Origin: Bacteroidales bacterium
GTDB taxonomy: Bacteria > Bacteroidota > Bacteroidia > Bacteroidales > JAFGHD01
DNA length: 34,405 bases
Direction: 5' to 3'
NCBI GenBank assembly: GCA_016939365.1
Contig: JAFGHD010000191.1
Coordinates: 1 to 34,405 of the forward strand
The notes below the pieces were generated by a model. It ran no database searches. It had not been told where the DNA came from and saw nothing but the letters and a program-made list of their open reading frames with translations. This document shows, in pieces, positions 8,858 through 15,974 of this stretch. Both the position numbers and the translations under genes were made by a program. The first letter of the stretch is position 1. Each line of letters starts with the position of its first letter.

Positions 8858-10603
8858 ATGAACAATGAGTTCAGCGACCAGGAGGTCGTGCGGCGCGAGG
8901 CGGTGGAGGAGCTGCAGAGGCTGGGCATCGAGCCCTGGCCCGCCGAAGGCTATGAGGTGAACGTCACCGCAACAGATATTCTAAGGGAATTTCCCGGTGA
9001 TCCGGACCGGTTCGCAAACGTCAGCCTGGCCGGAAGGATCATGAGCCGGCGCATCATGGGCGCCGCATCCTTCGCGGAACTGCAGGACGCCACCGGCAGG
9101 ATCCAGGTCTACGTGAAGCGTGACGACATCTGTCCGGGTGAGGACAAGACCCTGTACAACACCGTCTTCAAGAAGCTGCTCGATATCGGCGACATCATCG
9201 GGGTGAAGGGATTTGTATTTACCACCCAGATGGGCGAGATCACCATCCATGTGAAGGAGTTCACCCTGCTGAGCAAATCGCTGCGGGTGCTGCCCATTGT
9301 CAAGGAGAAGGACGACGCGGTGTGGGATGCCTTTACCGATCCCGAGCTACGTTTCCGCCAGCGCTACCTCGATCTGATCGTCAACCCGAAGGTACGGGAC
9401 GTGTTCGTCCGGAGGACCCGGCTGGTCAACTCGATGCGAGACTTCCTGAACCGTCAGGGATACCTGGAGGTGGAGACCCCCATCCTGCAGCCGTTGTATG
9501 GCGGAGCCGCCGCAAAACCCTTTGTCACCCATCATAACACCCTCGACATGAAGCTCTATCTCCGGATCGCCAATGAGCTATACCTCAAAAGGCTGATCGT
9601 GGGGGGATACGACGGCGTGTACGAGTTCTCGAAAGACTTCCGGAACGAGGGCATGGACCGTTTCCACAACCCGGAGTTCACCCAGATGGAACTCTATGTG
9701 GCTTATAAGGATTACGAATGGATGATGGACCTGGTGGAGGAGATGGTGGAGCAGGCCGCGCTGGATGTATGCGGTAGTTCGGAAGTCAGTGTGGGAGATC
9801 ATGTGATCAATTTCCGCCGGCCCTGGAAGCGGCTGACCATGTCCGATGCCATCAGGGAATTTACAGGCAAAGACATCTCCGGAACGGATGAGGCCGGATT
9901 GGTCAAAGTTGCGGAGGAGCTGGATGTGGAGGTCGATCCCACCATGGGCAAGGGCAAGCTGATCGATGAGATATTCGGTGCGACCGTCGAGCCGAACCTG
10001 ACCCAGCCCACCTTCATCACCGATTATCCGGTGGAGATGTCGCCCCTGGCCAGGAAGCACCGGTCGAAGCCCGGTCTGGTAGAACGGTTCGAGGCCATAT
10101 GCAACGGCAAGGAGATATGCAACGCCTTTTCGGAGCTGAACGACCCGATGGACCAGCGGGCCCGCTTCGAGGCACAGCTCGAGCTGGCCAGACGCGGCGA
10201 CCAGGAATACATGATGCTCGATGAGGATTTCCTCCGTGCGCTGGAATACGGAATGCCGCCCACCGCCGGGCTGGGCATCGGCATCGACCGGCTGGCGATG
10301 ATCCTCACCAACCAGCCTTCGATACAGGAGGTGATCTTCTTCCCGCAGATGCGCCCCGAGAAGCGGCAGCAGGAGGCTCCGGAAAAGGAACTGCAATCCG
10401 CAGGTATCCCAACGGAATGGATCCCGGCGCTCATCAAGGCAGGCATCCGCCAGGTCGCCGACCTGAAAAACGCCGGCGCAGGCAAGCTGATGAACGACCT
10501 GAACGGCCTGCGCAAGAAGCTCAAGCTCGAACTCCCCGCCCTCACCAAAGAGGAGGTGGAACGGTGGATCGGGCTATCTGAAAAGGGAAATCCGTCATCA
10601 TGA
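8858..10603 (+). CDS. lysS: Lysine--tRNA ligase (class II) with C-terminal extension
   Basis: The 581-residue enzyme charges tRNA-Lys with lysine using ATP. Its N-terminal OB-fold anticodon-binding domain spans about 55-145 ([20 protein letters not shown]). The class II core has motif 2 ([20 protein letters not shown]) and motif 3 ([15 protein letters not shown]). After the usual LysS end near FFPQMRPE there are about 75 extra residues, [20 protein letters not shown] onward, resembling a helix-hairpin-helix nucleic-acid-binding module as in other Bacteroidota LysS proteins. ATG at 8858 is preferred over an in-frame TTG at 8822: the 12 residues between are not conserved-looking and MNNEFSDQE is a typical beginning. 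It is likely transcribed alone. Confidence 0.95.
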   Translation: MNNEFSDQEVVRREAVEELQRLGIEPWPAEGYEVNVTATDILREFPGDPDRFANVSLAGRIMSRRIMGAASFAELQDATGRIQVYVKRDDICPGEDKTLYNTVFKKLLDIGDIIGVKGFVFTTQMGEITIHVKEFTLLSKSLRVLPIVKEKDDAVWDAFTDPELRFRQRYLDLIVNPKVRDVFVRRTRLVNSMRDFLNRQGYLEVETPILQPLYGGAAAKPFVTHHNTLDMKLYLRIANELYLKRLIVGGYDGVYEFSKDFRNEGMDRFHNPEFTQMELYVAYKDYEWMMDLVEEMVEQAALDVCGSSEVSVGDHVINFRRPWKRLTMSDAIREFTGKDISGTDEAGLVKVAEELDVEVDPTMGKGKLIDEIFGATVEPNLTQPTFITDYPVEMSPLARKHRSKPGLVERFEAICNGKEICNAFSELNDPMDQRARFEAQLELARRGDQEYMMLDEDFLRALEYGMPPTAGLGIGIDRLAMILTNQPSIQEVIFFPQMRPEKRQQEAPEKELQSAGIPTEWIPALIKAGIRQVADLKNAGAGKLMNDLNGLRKKLKLELPALTKEEVERWIGLSEKGNPSS

Positions 10604-10653
10604 AGGAAATACATGTATATCAGACTTGAAGGTATCTGCAACCTTTGCGTGCA

Positions 10654-10686
10654 ATGTATGATGTATGAAGTTTGATGTATGATGTC
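10654..10686. repeat. ATGTATGATG simple repeat
   Basis: The words ATGTATGATG, TATGAAG and TTTGATG recur imperfectly through this 33-bp stretch. It is likely a slippage-type low-complexity repeat. Confidence 0.5.
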
Positions 10687-10787
10687 AAATGTTGTTTACT
10701 TATTGATATTTAAGCTTTTATATTTTCCATTTGACTTTCTCCATTATACCTCAACCATAACAGGACTGTAACGCAGGGGGTATTATC

Positions 10788-10804
10788 CGACTCCTGCGGA
10801 GTCG
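10788..10804. repeat. REP-like hairpin, copy 1
   Basis: CGACTCC-TGC-GGAGTCG forms a perfect 7-bp stem with a three-base loop. The same stem recurs at 11826 and 15737. A T-rich stretch lies just upstream of each copy. Confidence 0.7.
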
Positions 10805-10839
10805 CTGTTCCCGAATAATCCATGGTCTCAATGCACATT

Positions 10840-10856
10840 CAAACCCTCCGGGTTTG
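10840..10856. repeat. Short hairpin CAAACCC-TCC-GGGTTTG
   Basis: A perfect 7-bp stem with a TCC loop: the same size and loop as the REP-like hairpins but a different stem sequence. It may be a diverged relative. Confidence 0.5.
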
Positions 10857-10917
10857 TTGAGGCATGAAATTATCTCCTCAACTATTCGAAACCGAAGCCA
10901 TCTCAATATTTCACCAT

Positions 10918-10938
10918 TACGACCGCAGCGCGGTCGTA
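10918..10938. repeat. Short hairpin TACGACCG-CAGCG-CGGTCGTA
   Basis: A perfect 8-bp stem with a five-base loop, part of the hairpin series between lysS and hicB. Confidence 0.5.
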
Positions 10939-10970
10939 TCTCTGCAGAAAGACGGTACCCAAATACAAAC

Positions 10971-10988
10971 CGATCCCGTCCGGGGTCG
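10971..10988. repeat. Short hairpin CGATCCCG-TC-CGGGGTCG
   Basis: An 8-bp stem with one G-T pair and a two-base loop, the fourth hairpin of the series. Confidence 0.4.
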
Positions 10989-11053
10989 AATGTTTCTTTG
11001 CGGAACGAATGTATTGTCACATCAACAGGTGACCGATATCCCGACAAGGAATG

Positions 11054-11201
11054 ATGGCCCGGTTTCATGGCGCCCTTTGCGCCAACTTTACGGGCTTCGC
11101 GTTTAAAGGAATTTTCCGGACTTCATCATCCTTACCGCAGGGAATGGATGTCAATAGTCAGGTAATACCCTGAAAAGGTTTATTTCCCGCAGGGAATTAA
11201 C
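11054..11201 (+). repeat. Imperfect direct repeat, left copy
   Basis: This stretch matches 12635-12780 in the same orientation. Shared blocks in order include CGCCCTTTGCGCCAACTTT, CGGGCTTC, TTAAAGG, ATTTTCC, ATGTCAATAG and CAGGTA. By eye more than two thirds of positions agree. The two copies bracket hicBA and the transposase. Confidence 0.7.
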
Positions 11202-11418
11202 GACGTTGGCATGGATTTGCAATCCGTGTTAAGACCTCAATGTCACCCCTTCAGTGGATCTGTTCTCATTGGCCTTCGGGATGGGTATGATGAGGTAAAT
11301 TTCCAGAGATGCTGTTTCATGACCGGAAGACATTGCTGGCTATGTCCGGAATTTGGATTACATTTACATCTGAAATGATCTGAAGAGAGAGGCTCTGTCC
11401 ATATAAACTAATGAACTG

Positions 11419-11637
11419 ATGAAAGCCGAATTCACCGCGATTATTGAACGGGCACCCGAGGGGGGGTACTGGGCCATATGCCCGGAGATTCCCGGGGCCA
11501 ACGGACAGGGAGAGACCGTTGATGAGGCAAAGAACAGTCTGCGGGGAGCCATTGAGCTGATCCTGGAAGACCGCAGGGCCGACATCCTTCGTGGATTGCC
11601 CGATGACATCATCCGGGAAAAGGTGATCATCGGATGA
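11419..11637 (+). CDS. hicB: HicB-family antitoxin
   Basis: The 72-residue protein has the HicB partial RNase-H-like fold signature: FTAIIERAPEGGYWAICPEI, then PGANGQGETVDEAKNSLRGA, and a helical end LILEDRRADILRGLP. HicB binds and neutralises the HicA mRNA interferase and usually represses the operon. No separate DNA-binding domain is visible beyond the core, so it is a short-type HicB. Its TGA stop overlaps the ATG of hicA by four bases (ATGA), indicating translational coupling. The order is antitoxin first. The pair lies between two direct repeats in a repeat-rich island, in keeping with an acquired module. Confidence 0.88.
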   Translation: MKAEFTAIIERAPEGGYWAICPEIPGANGQGETVDEAKNSLRGAIELILEDRRADILRGLPDDIIREKVIIG

Positions 11638-11813
11638 AACGAAAAGACCTGGAACGCAGGTTGAGAAGGGCCGTATGCTACCTGAAACGGGAAGGCAGTG
11701 AACATTCCCTCTGGATCAATCCGAAAACAGGTGTCGTGGAAGCCATCCCCCGCCACCCCGATATCAAGGAACCACTCGCCGGGAAAATTCTGAAGAATCT
11801 GGATGCAGAATAA
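11634..11813 (+). CDS. hicA: HicA-family toxin (mRNA interferase), 59 residues
   Basis: The short frame starting at ATG 11634 encodes 59 residues, beginning MKRKDLERRLRR. It has the HicA double-stranded-RNA-binding-like core: a lysine/arginine-rich first helix, then REGSEHSLWINPKTGVVEAI, and a PRHPDIKEPLAGKILKNL tail. The His in GSEHSLW matches the conserved active-site His of HicA toxins (GSHH/GSxH). HicA cuts mRNA and is held inactive by HicB. It overlaps hicB by four bases, which strongly supports it as a real gene despite its size. The typical family length is 55-80 residues. A REP-like hairpin lies 12 bp downstream. Confidence 0.83.
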   Translation: MKRKDLERRLRRAVCYLKREGSEHSLWINPKTGVVEAIPRHPDIKEPLAGKILKNLDAE

Positions 11814-11825
11814 TGAAGCTTTTTT

Positions 11826-11842
11826 CGACTCCTCCGGAGTCG
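11826..11842. repeat. REP-like hairpin, copy 2
   Basis: CGACTCC-TCC-GGAGTCG is a perfect 7-bp stem preceded by a T-rich run, just after hicA and about 100 bp from the end of the transposase gene. It could also serve as a weak transcription end. Confidence 0.7.
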
Positions 11843-11858
11843 CGGAAAATGGAGAATG

Positions 11859-11904
11859 CAACATCGACAATGGAAGATGAAAGATGGAATATGTGTCGAC
11901 GTTG
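11859..11904. repeat. Imperfect inverted repeat between hicA and the transposase
   Basis: CAACATCGACA (11859-11869) pairs with TGTCGACGTTG (11894-11904) with one mismatch across a 24-base purine-rich loop. It lies beyond the 3' end of the transposase gene and may be an element end or a shared terminator for converging genes. Confidence 0.45.
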
Positions 11905-11939
11905 GGGCAGATTTGTTCAAGTTGCCAGAAAGCTTCTGA

Positions 11940-12554
11940 TCAAAGCTCAATTTCATCAAGGGCGCTGATCCTGTTATGGCAGGATATGAAATTCGAGATA
12001 TCATCGAACAGTTCAATCACTTCATCTGATTTCAACCAGCGCGTTTTATCTTTTTCAACGATCCTGTTATAGGATGAATATGGCCAATCCGCGTTCCTGC
12101 TTACAAAACCGTGCGAAACAGGATTGGTATGTATGTAAATGATGGTGTTCAATAAATGCTTTTCATCCCCGATGAGCCGTCTTTTAAACCTGGGCTGGAA
12201 TAAAGAGCCTCTTTTATGGTACACTTTATTATACGAGTTTGTATACGAAGTGAAGAATTTTTTGAAGGCGTTTGAGACCACGTTATAATTGGAAGAACGA
12301 TTATTAAAGGTGTCAGACACCTTTAAGGCTGTCTGACACTTTTGATTAACATCTTTTACACGCAACAAAAAATGAAAGTGATTGGGCATCAAACAATAGG
12401 CGAAAACGTCAACAAATTCGACCATATATTTTTCAAATTTGTTGAGAAAGAAAATGTAGTTTTTATCCTCCACAAATAAGTTTTCATTCCCAACGGCATG
12501 GTTAAAAATATGATAGAATTTATTCGGTTCAAGGGATGAGCGATAGTCAATCAT
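11940..12554 (-). CDS. REP-associated tyrosine transposase (RAYT, IS200-like Y1 family)
   Basis: The 204-residue protein opens with EPNKFYHIFNHAVGNENLF, typical of Bacteroidota RAYT proteins. It carries the HUH-type metal site as MPNHFHFLL (H59, H61) and a helix with the likely nucleophile Tyr in YTNSYNKVYHKRGSLFQ (Y108). PRFKRRLIGDEKHL and a HTNPVSHGF-type segment follow. These enzymes nick single-stranded hairpin DNA and are thought to spread REP sequences. REP-like hairpins lie at 10788, 11826 and 15737. The coding sequence contains a 30-base hairpin at 12310-12339. The gene is AT-rich relative to its surroundings, suggesting acquisition. It is complete, with both key motifs intact. Confidence 0.9.
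   Translation of the reverse strand: MIDYRSSLEPNKFYHIFNHAVGNENLFVEDKNYIFFLNKFEKYMVEFVDVFAYCLMPNHFHFLLRVKDVNQKCQTALKVSDTFNNRSSNYNVVSNAFKKFFTSYTNSYNKVYHKRGSLFQPRFKRRLIGDEKHLLNTIIYIHTNPVSHGFVSRNADWPYSSYNRIVEKDKTRWLKSDEVIELFDDISNFISCHNRISALDEIEL
12310..12339. repeat. 10-bp perfect inverted repeat inside the RAYT gene
   Basis: GTGTCAGACA (12310-12319) and TGTCTGACAC (12330-12339) pair perfectly around a 10-base spacer. The segment encodes residues 72-82 of the transposase, directly after the HFH motif region. Confidence 0.75.
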
Positions 12555-12634
12555 ATGCTGCCTGGTTGATATCAGATTGGCGGCTTCCCCATGACGCCTG
12601 TCTCATTACTAGTGTAAAACTACCAATAATTCAA

Positions 12635-12780
12635 AATGGCCGGATTTCACGGCGCCCTTTGCGCCAACTTTGCGGGCTTCCCGGTTAAAGGTATTTTCCA
12701 GATCCCATCAACCTTTTCCGGAGGGCATATATGTCAATAGCCAGGTATTACGCAAAAAGATTTGCCCGTAAGAAATGAAC
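12635..12780 (+). repeat. Imperfect direct repeat, right copy
   Basis: The partner of 11054-11201, in the same orientation and lying upstream of the transposase start. The best-conserved block is CGGCGCCCTTTGCGCCAACT. Confidence 0.7.
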
Positions 12781-12800
12781 ATCCTTAAACGATGGATGTT
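12778..12800. terminator. Possible transcription-end hairpin after the PKD/T9SS gene
   Basis: AACATCC (12778-12784) pairs with GGATGTT (12794-12800). On the minus strand it follows the stop of the 938-residue gene by 14 bp, but no clear T-run follows, so terminator function is uncertain. Confidence 0.3.
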
Positions 12801-12814
12801 GGGCTGTTTTTCAG

Positions 12815-15631
12815 CTACCGGCTGATGACGCATTTGCTCACCGGGCCTGTTGTGTTGCCGCAGAAAAGCTGAATGAAGTACAATCCCTCAGGGCACAGAG
12901 CATGGCGATCATCACAGCCGTCCCAGGACAAGGTGACCGGTTCGCCGGGGAGAAGGGATGCTTTCAGTTCCCGTACCCTGTTGCCCTGAACATCTCTGAT
13001 CACCAACGAGCAATACCTTGAGGCGGGGATGAAGGTGATATACACCTGATGGCTGAACGGATTGGGGAAGATGTTGAGTATACCCGGTTCTGATAACTCA
13101 AGGCCGATCCCTGCGGTCCAGGCCTGGATATAATCCGGTTTCCGCAGAGTGTCGGTGATGGTGCCGCTGGTGTCGGTCACCACCAGTGTCACTGAGTAGA
13201 ATCCGTTGCTTTGGTATGTCCATGTTGGATTCTGAAGGTATGAATCCACTATGCCGTCATCATTGAAATCCCATTCCCATGACCCCGCTTGTGTAAAGCA
13301 GGCCACGCATGCATCGGTGAATCCGACTGTCAGGGGAATGTTGCCGCTTGTGGTATCTGCATAAAATTCCGCTGTTAAGCCGCAGGCAGTGATGCATTGT
13401 GGTACTATCAGGGTATCCACGCAATAACCCGAAGTATCCCGGAGGATCAAAGTGACTGTATACTGGCCAGTTGTGTCATATGTCCATTCCGGGTACTGTT
13501 CATTGGAATCAATGATCCCGTCGCTGTTGAAATCCCACTGCCAGGTTTCCGCTTGTGTGAACAGCGCTTGGCTGGTATCAGTGAATTGTACGGTCAAAGG
13601 CGCTTTACCGAAGTGCAGATCTGAGAGGAACCCTGCTTCAAACAGGCAGGCCGTGATGCAGTTTTCGATCTTTACCGAATCATGGATCAAACCGGATGTG
13701 TCAGTGATAAACAGCGAAACACTGTACTGGCCGGGATCATTATATATCCATTCCGGGTGCTGTTCGTATGAATCTATGCTGCCGTCACCGTCCAGGTCCC
13801 AACTCCAGGTATCAATCTCCGTAAACAGGATCTGGCTGGTATCGGTGAACTGTACCTGCAAGGGAGCTTCACCACAGAGCGGATCGGATTGAAATCCTGC
13901 CTCGAACAGGCAGGCGGTGAAATAGTCCGTTTTCAGCACCGTGTCGCCGACCAGGCCGGAGGTATCGATGGCGGTCAGCTCAACAGAGTATTGTCCGGGC
14001 AAGGTATATATCCATATGGGATTCTCCTCCTGTGAATCGGGAATGCCGTCGTGGTTGAAGTCCCATGAGTAGGACCCGATAAGGGTGTTCACAAAAGTAC
14101 ATTCCGAAAAGAAATGCACTGTATCAAAGGTTTTTCCGATAATACAGTCCGATGTGAAGTCCGCCCAGATGGTGGGCGGCTGGTACTCGTAGGCACCCAT
14201 ATCTATTCTCACAGTATCATTTCCGTCACCGTCCCGGAAGCGGGGAAAGCCGGCCAGGTCGAGCTCCGGGAGGCTGGCGGGATTGGTGGCGGGGTCACCG
14301 GCATCCACGCATGGCGACCATGCGGCGATGGAGTAGGGATGGGTTCCGGAGCCAAGAAAACAGGGATCATCGCTGATGTTGCCTGTCCCGGGATACCCGC
14401 CCTGTACCAGGCAGTAGGTGGCGCTGCCTGCCAACTGATCGGGGGTGTTTTGCCAAAGAACCGAATTGTATGCCCCTGAGTAAACACCACCTCCGGTCAC
14501 TGTTCCGTTACCGGTTACATAATTATTTATGAAAGTACAATTATAACAATTGGTATAGCATCCCCCTCCTTTTGCCTCACTATTTCCATCGGGGGCACCT
14601 GCATGACAATAGTTGCCTATGAAAAGATCATTAAAAGAACTACCGCCCCAAACAGCTCCTCCCATTGCAATTGCATGACCCCCATCAGGGGAACCTGCTC
14701 CTGCATAACAATAATTATTTATAAATATATTATTTGAATTTGTTGTCCCGCCATAGATTGCTCCACCCCACGAATATGCCCGAGATGGATCTGCTTCCAA
14801 AGCACCTGAAATTGATTCACAATAATTTCCATCGAAATAGTTTCCATTTATTGACCCTGATTCGACATATACTGCTCCTCCATAACAGTATGTCGTACCA
14901 CCATATTCCCAATCAATGAGACAATAAACAAAATTCCCGGTAAATATGTTATCCTCAATAATTCCATTAGAGCAATAGATGCAACCTCCCTTGCCCTTAA
15001 TCACGTAAATCCCATCTGCTGCAATAATATTATGATGGAATATATTTTCCTTAAAGATTCCAACATCACAAAACACACAACCTCCCCGACAACTTTGATC
15101 GCCAGTCAAGGTGGGTACCCCATAAATCCAATTGTTTTCAAATTGATTGCTGGTGAAAATTCCAGAATCACAGTAAACTGCACCCCCGTCCCATGTTGTA
15201 TAACCCTGATATGGAGCAGCCTCTAAACCACAATTGGAAATAATACAATTCCTTAATTCGATCATAATCCCCCTAATTCCCGCCCCACCGATATTACCTG
15301 ATTCACAAAAACCTCTTTTAATAGTCAGACCTGCAATTCTTACCAGACTCTGGCAAGTGATCCGAATGACCCGCTGGCTTTCATTCCCATCCAATTTGGT
15401 ATTGTCCACATCTGACTGATCTTGTGTGAAGATGAAATGGGAAGCCAGGGTGAGCGGTTTTGTGATGGTAAATCCCCCGACATAGGTTCCCTGGGCCACC
15501 AGTACGGTGTCATATGGCTGTGCGGCATACAGTGCTTCCGTTAAAGTGGCATATTGCGCCGGTACATGCAGTATGGCCGGCCTGGCGGTCATGCCCAGCA
15601 TTGCCAGGGCCAGCAGGGTGATCGGTTTCAT
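12815..15631 (-). CDS. Secreted beta-helix / four-PKD-domain protein with T9SS sorting domain
   Basis: This 938-residue protein has a signal peptide (about 1-20). A right-handed parallel beta-helix region follows (about 22-480) with repeated N.F..N and GGAVY/GGCVY turns, for example GGAVYCDSGIFTSNQFENN. Four consecutive PKD domains start near residues 489, 580, 669 and 755, each with a WDFN/WDLDGDG-type core and a YSVTL strand. A type IX secretion C-terminal domain (about 850-938) has IFPNPFSHQVYI and PEGLYFIQL. It should be exported across the outer membrane and anchored or released; beta-helices often bind or cleave polysaccharides, but no catalytic residues are obvious. The helix-encoding part (14500-15350) is much more AT-rich than the rest, hinting at a mosaic gene. 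Confidence 0.87.
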   Translation of the reverse strand: MKPITLLALAMLGMTARPAILHVPAQYATLTEALYAAQPYDTVLVAQGTYVGGFTITKPLTLASHFIFTQDQSDVDNTKLDGNESQRVIRITCQSLVRIAGLTIKRGFCESGNIGGAGIRGIMIELRNCIISNCGLEAAPYQGYTTWDGGAVYCDSGIFTSNQFENNWIYGVPTLTGDQSCRGGCVFCDVGIFKENIFHHNIIAADGIYVIKGKGGCIYCSNGIIEDNIFTGNFVYCLIDWEYGGTTYCYGGAVYVESGSINGNYFDGNYCESISGALEADPSRAYSWGGAIYGGTTNSNNIFINNYCYAGAGSPDGGHAIAMGGAVWGGSSFNDLFIGNYCHAGAPDGNSEAKGGGCYTNCYNCTFINNYVTGNGTVTGGGVYSGAYNSVLWQNTPDQLAGSATYCLVQGGYPGTGNISDDPCFLGSGTHPYSIAAWSPCVDAGDPATNPASLPELDLAGFPRFRDGDGNDTVRIDMGAYEYQPPTIWADFTSDCIIGKTFDTVHFFSECTFVNTLIGSYSWDFNHDGIPDSQEENPIWIYTLPGQYSVELTAIDTSGLVGDTVLKTDYFTACLFEAGFQSDPLCGEAPLQVQFTDTSQILFTEIDTWSWDLDGDGSIDSYEQHPEWIYNDPGQYSVSLFITDTSGLIHDSVKIENCITACLFEAGFLSDLHFGKAPLTVQFTDTSQALFTQAETWQWDFNSDGIIDSNEQYPEWTYDTTGQYTVTLILRDTSGYCVDTLIVPQCITACGLTAEFYADTTSGNIPLTVGFTDACVACFTQAGSWEWDFNDDGIVDSYLQNPTWTYQSNGFYSVTLVVTDTSGTITDTLRKPDYIQAWTAGIGLELSEPGILNIFPNPFSHQVYITFIPASRYCSLVIRDVQGNRVRELKASLLPGEPVTLSWDGCDDRHALCPEGLYFIQLFCGNTTGPVSKCVISR

Positions 15632-15736
15632 GGGGATGGGATTTTTATGAACTGAAGTAGTGTTTTGTGATTCCGGGTTGATCTTTGATGTAATTTACAA
15701 ATATAAATAATATATGCATAGATGTCAAGTGTTATT

Positions 15737-15753
15737 CGACTCCTCCGGAGTTG
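15737..15753. repeat. REP-like hairpin, copy 3
   Basis: CGACTCC-TCC-GGAGTTG is the same hairpin as at 11826 with one C-to-T change, giving a G-T pair. It is again preceded by a TATT context. Confidence 0.65.
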
Positions 15754-15794
15754 CGGTTTACTTGATCGGATGGTATTTCTGTGCTGGACTGTTT

Positions 15795-15868
15795 CATTTT
15801 CCAGATCACATGTGCCGTTTTCCATGTTCTCGATCAAATGGAACATGCAAAATGCAATCTGGAAAATG
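15795..15868. repeat. Nested inverted repeat
   Basis: CATTTTCCAGAT (15795-15806) and ATCTGGAAAATG (15857-15868) pair perfectly over 12 bp. Inside, CATGTTC (15823-15829) pairs with GAACATG (15841-15847). The whole could fold as a cruciform or RNA stem. Confidence 0.6.
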
Positions 15869-15974
15869 ATTCACCCGCTCCTGCCATAATGACATCCACA
15901 CTGCCCTGACCATCCGGCCTGAATCCCGGCCATCCCCGTTGGCATGCAAGTTGATATTGCCAGGATAAAAAATT

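Larger units (their letters stand above)
10604..11418. other. Hairpin-rich intergenic region without a convincing gene
   Basis: These 815 bases separate lysS from hicB. No reading frame on either strand looks coding. The region contains an ATGTATGATG-type simple repeat (10654-10686), four short hairpins (10788-10988) and the left copy of a direct repeat (11054-11201). It reads as an accumulation of dispersed repeats. From 11202 to 11400 I see nothing recognisable apart from the hicB upstream region. Confidence 0.6.
15632..15974. other. Intergenic region with REP-like hairpin and nested inverted repeat
   Basis: These 343 bases lie between two divergent genes and so hold both upstream regions. 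I see one REP-like hairpin (15737-15753) and a nested inverted repeat (15795-15868). No coding frame is convincing and no TAnnTTTG box was recognised. Confidence 0.55.

Noticed and set aside
9578-10396. 272-residue minus-strand frame inside lysS
   Set aside because: Shadow of the GC-rich lysS coding sequence; no motifs.
10788-10988. CRISPR array
   Set aside because: The hairpins differ in sequence and have no regular repeat-spacer period; no cas gene is present.
10751-11106. Overlapping 80-105 residue frames on both strands between lysS and hicB
   Set aside because: They run through hairpins and repeats, match no family I know, and have no sensible start context.
11054-12780. Composite transposon reading of the direct repeats
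   Set aside because: The repeats carry no transposase genes or terminal inverted repeats of their own and no target-site duplication was found, so they are reported only as direct repeats.
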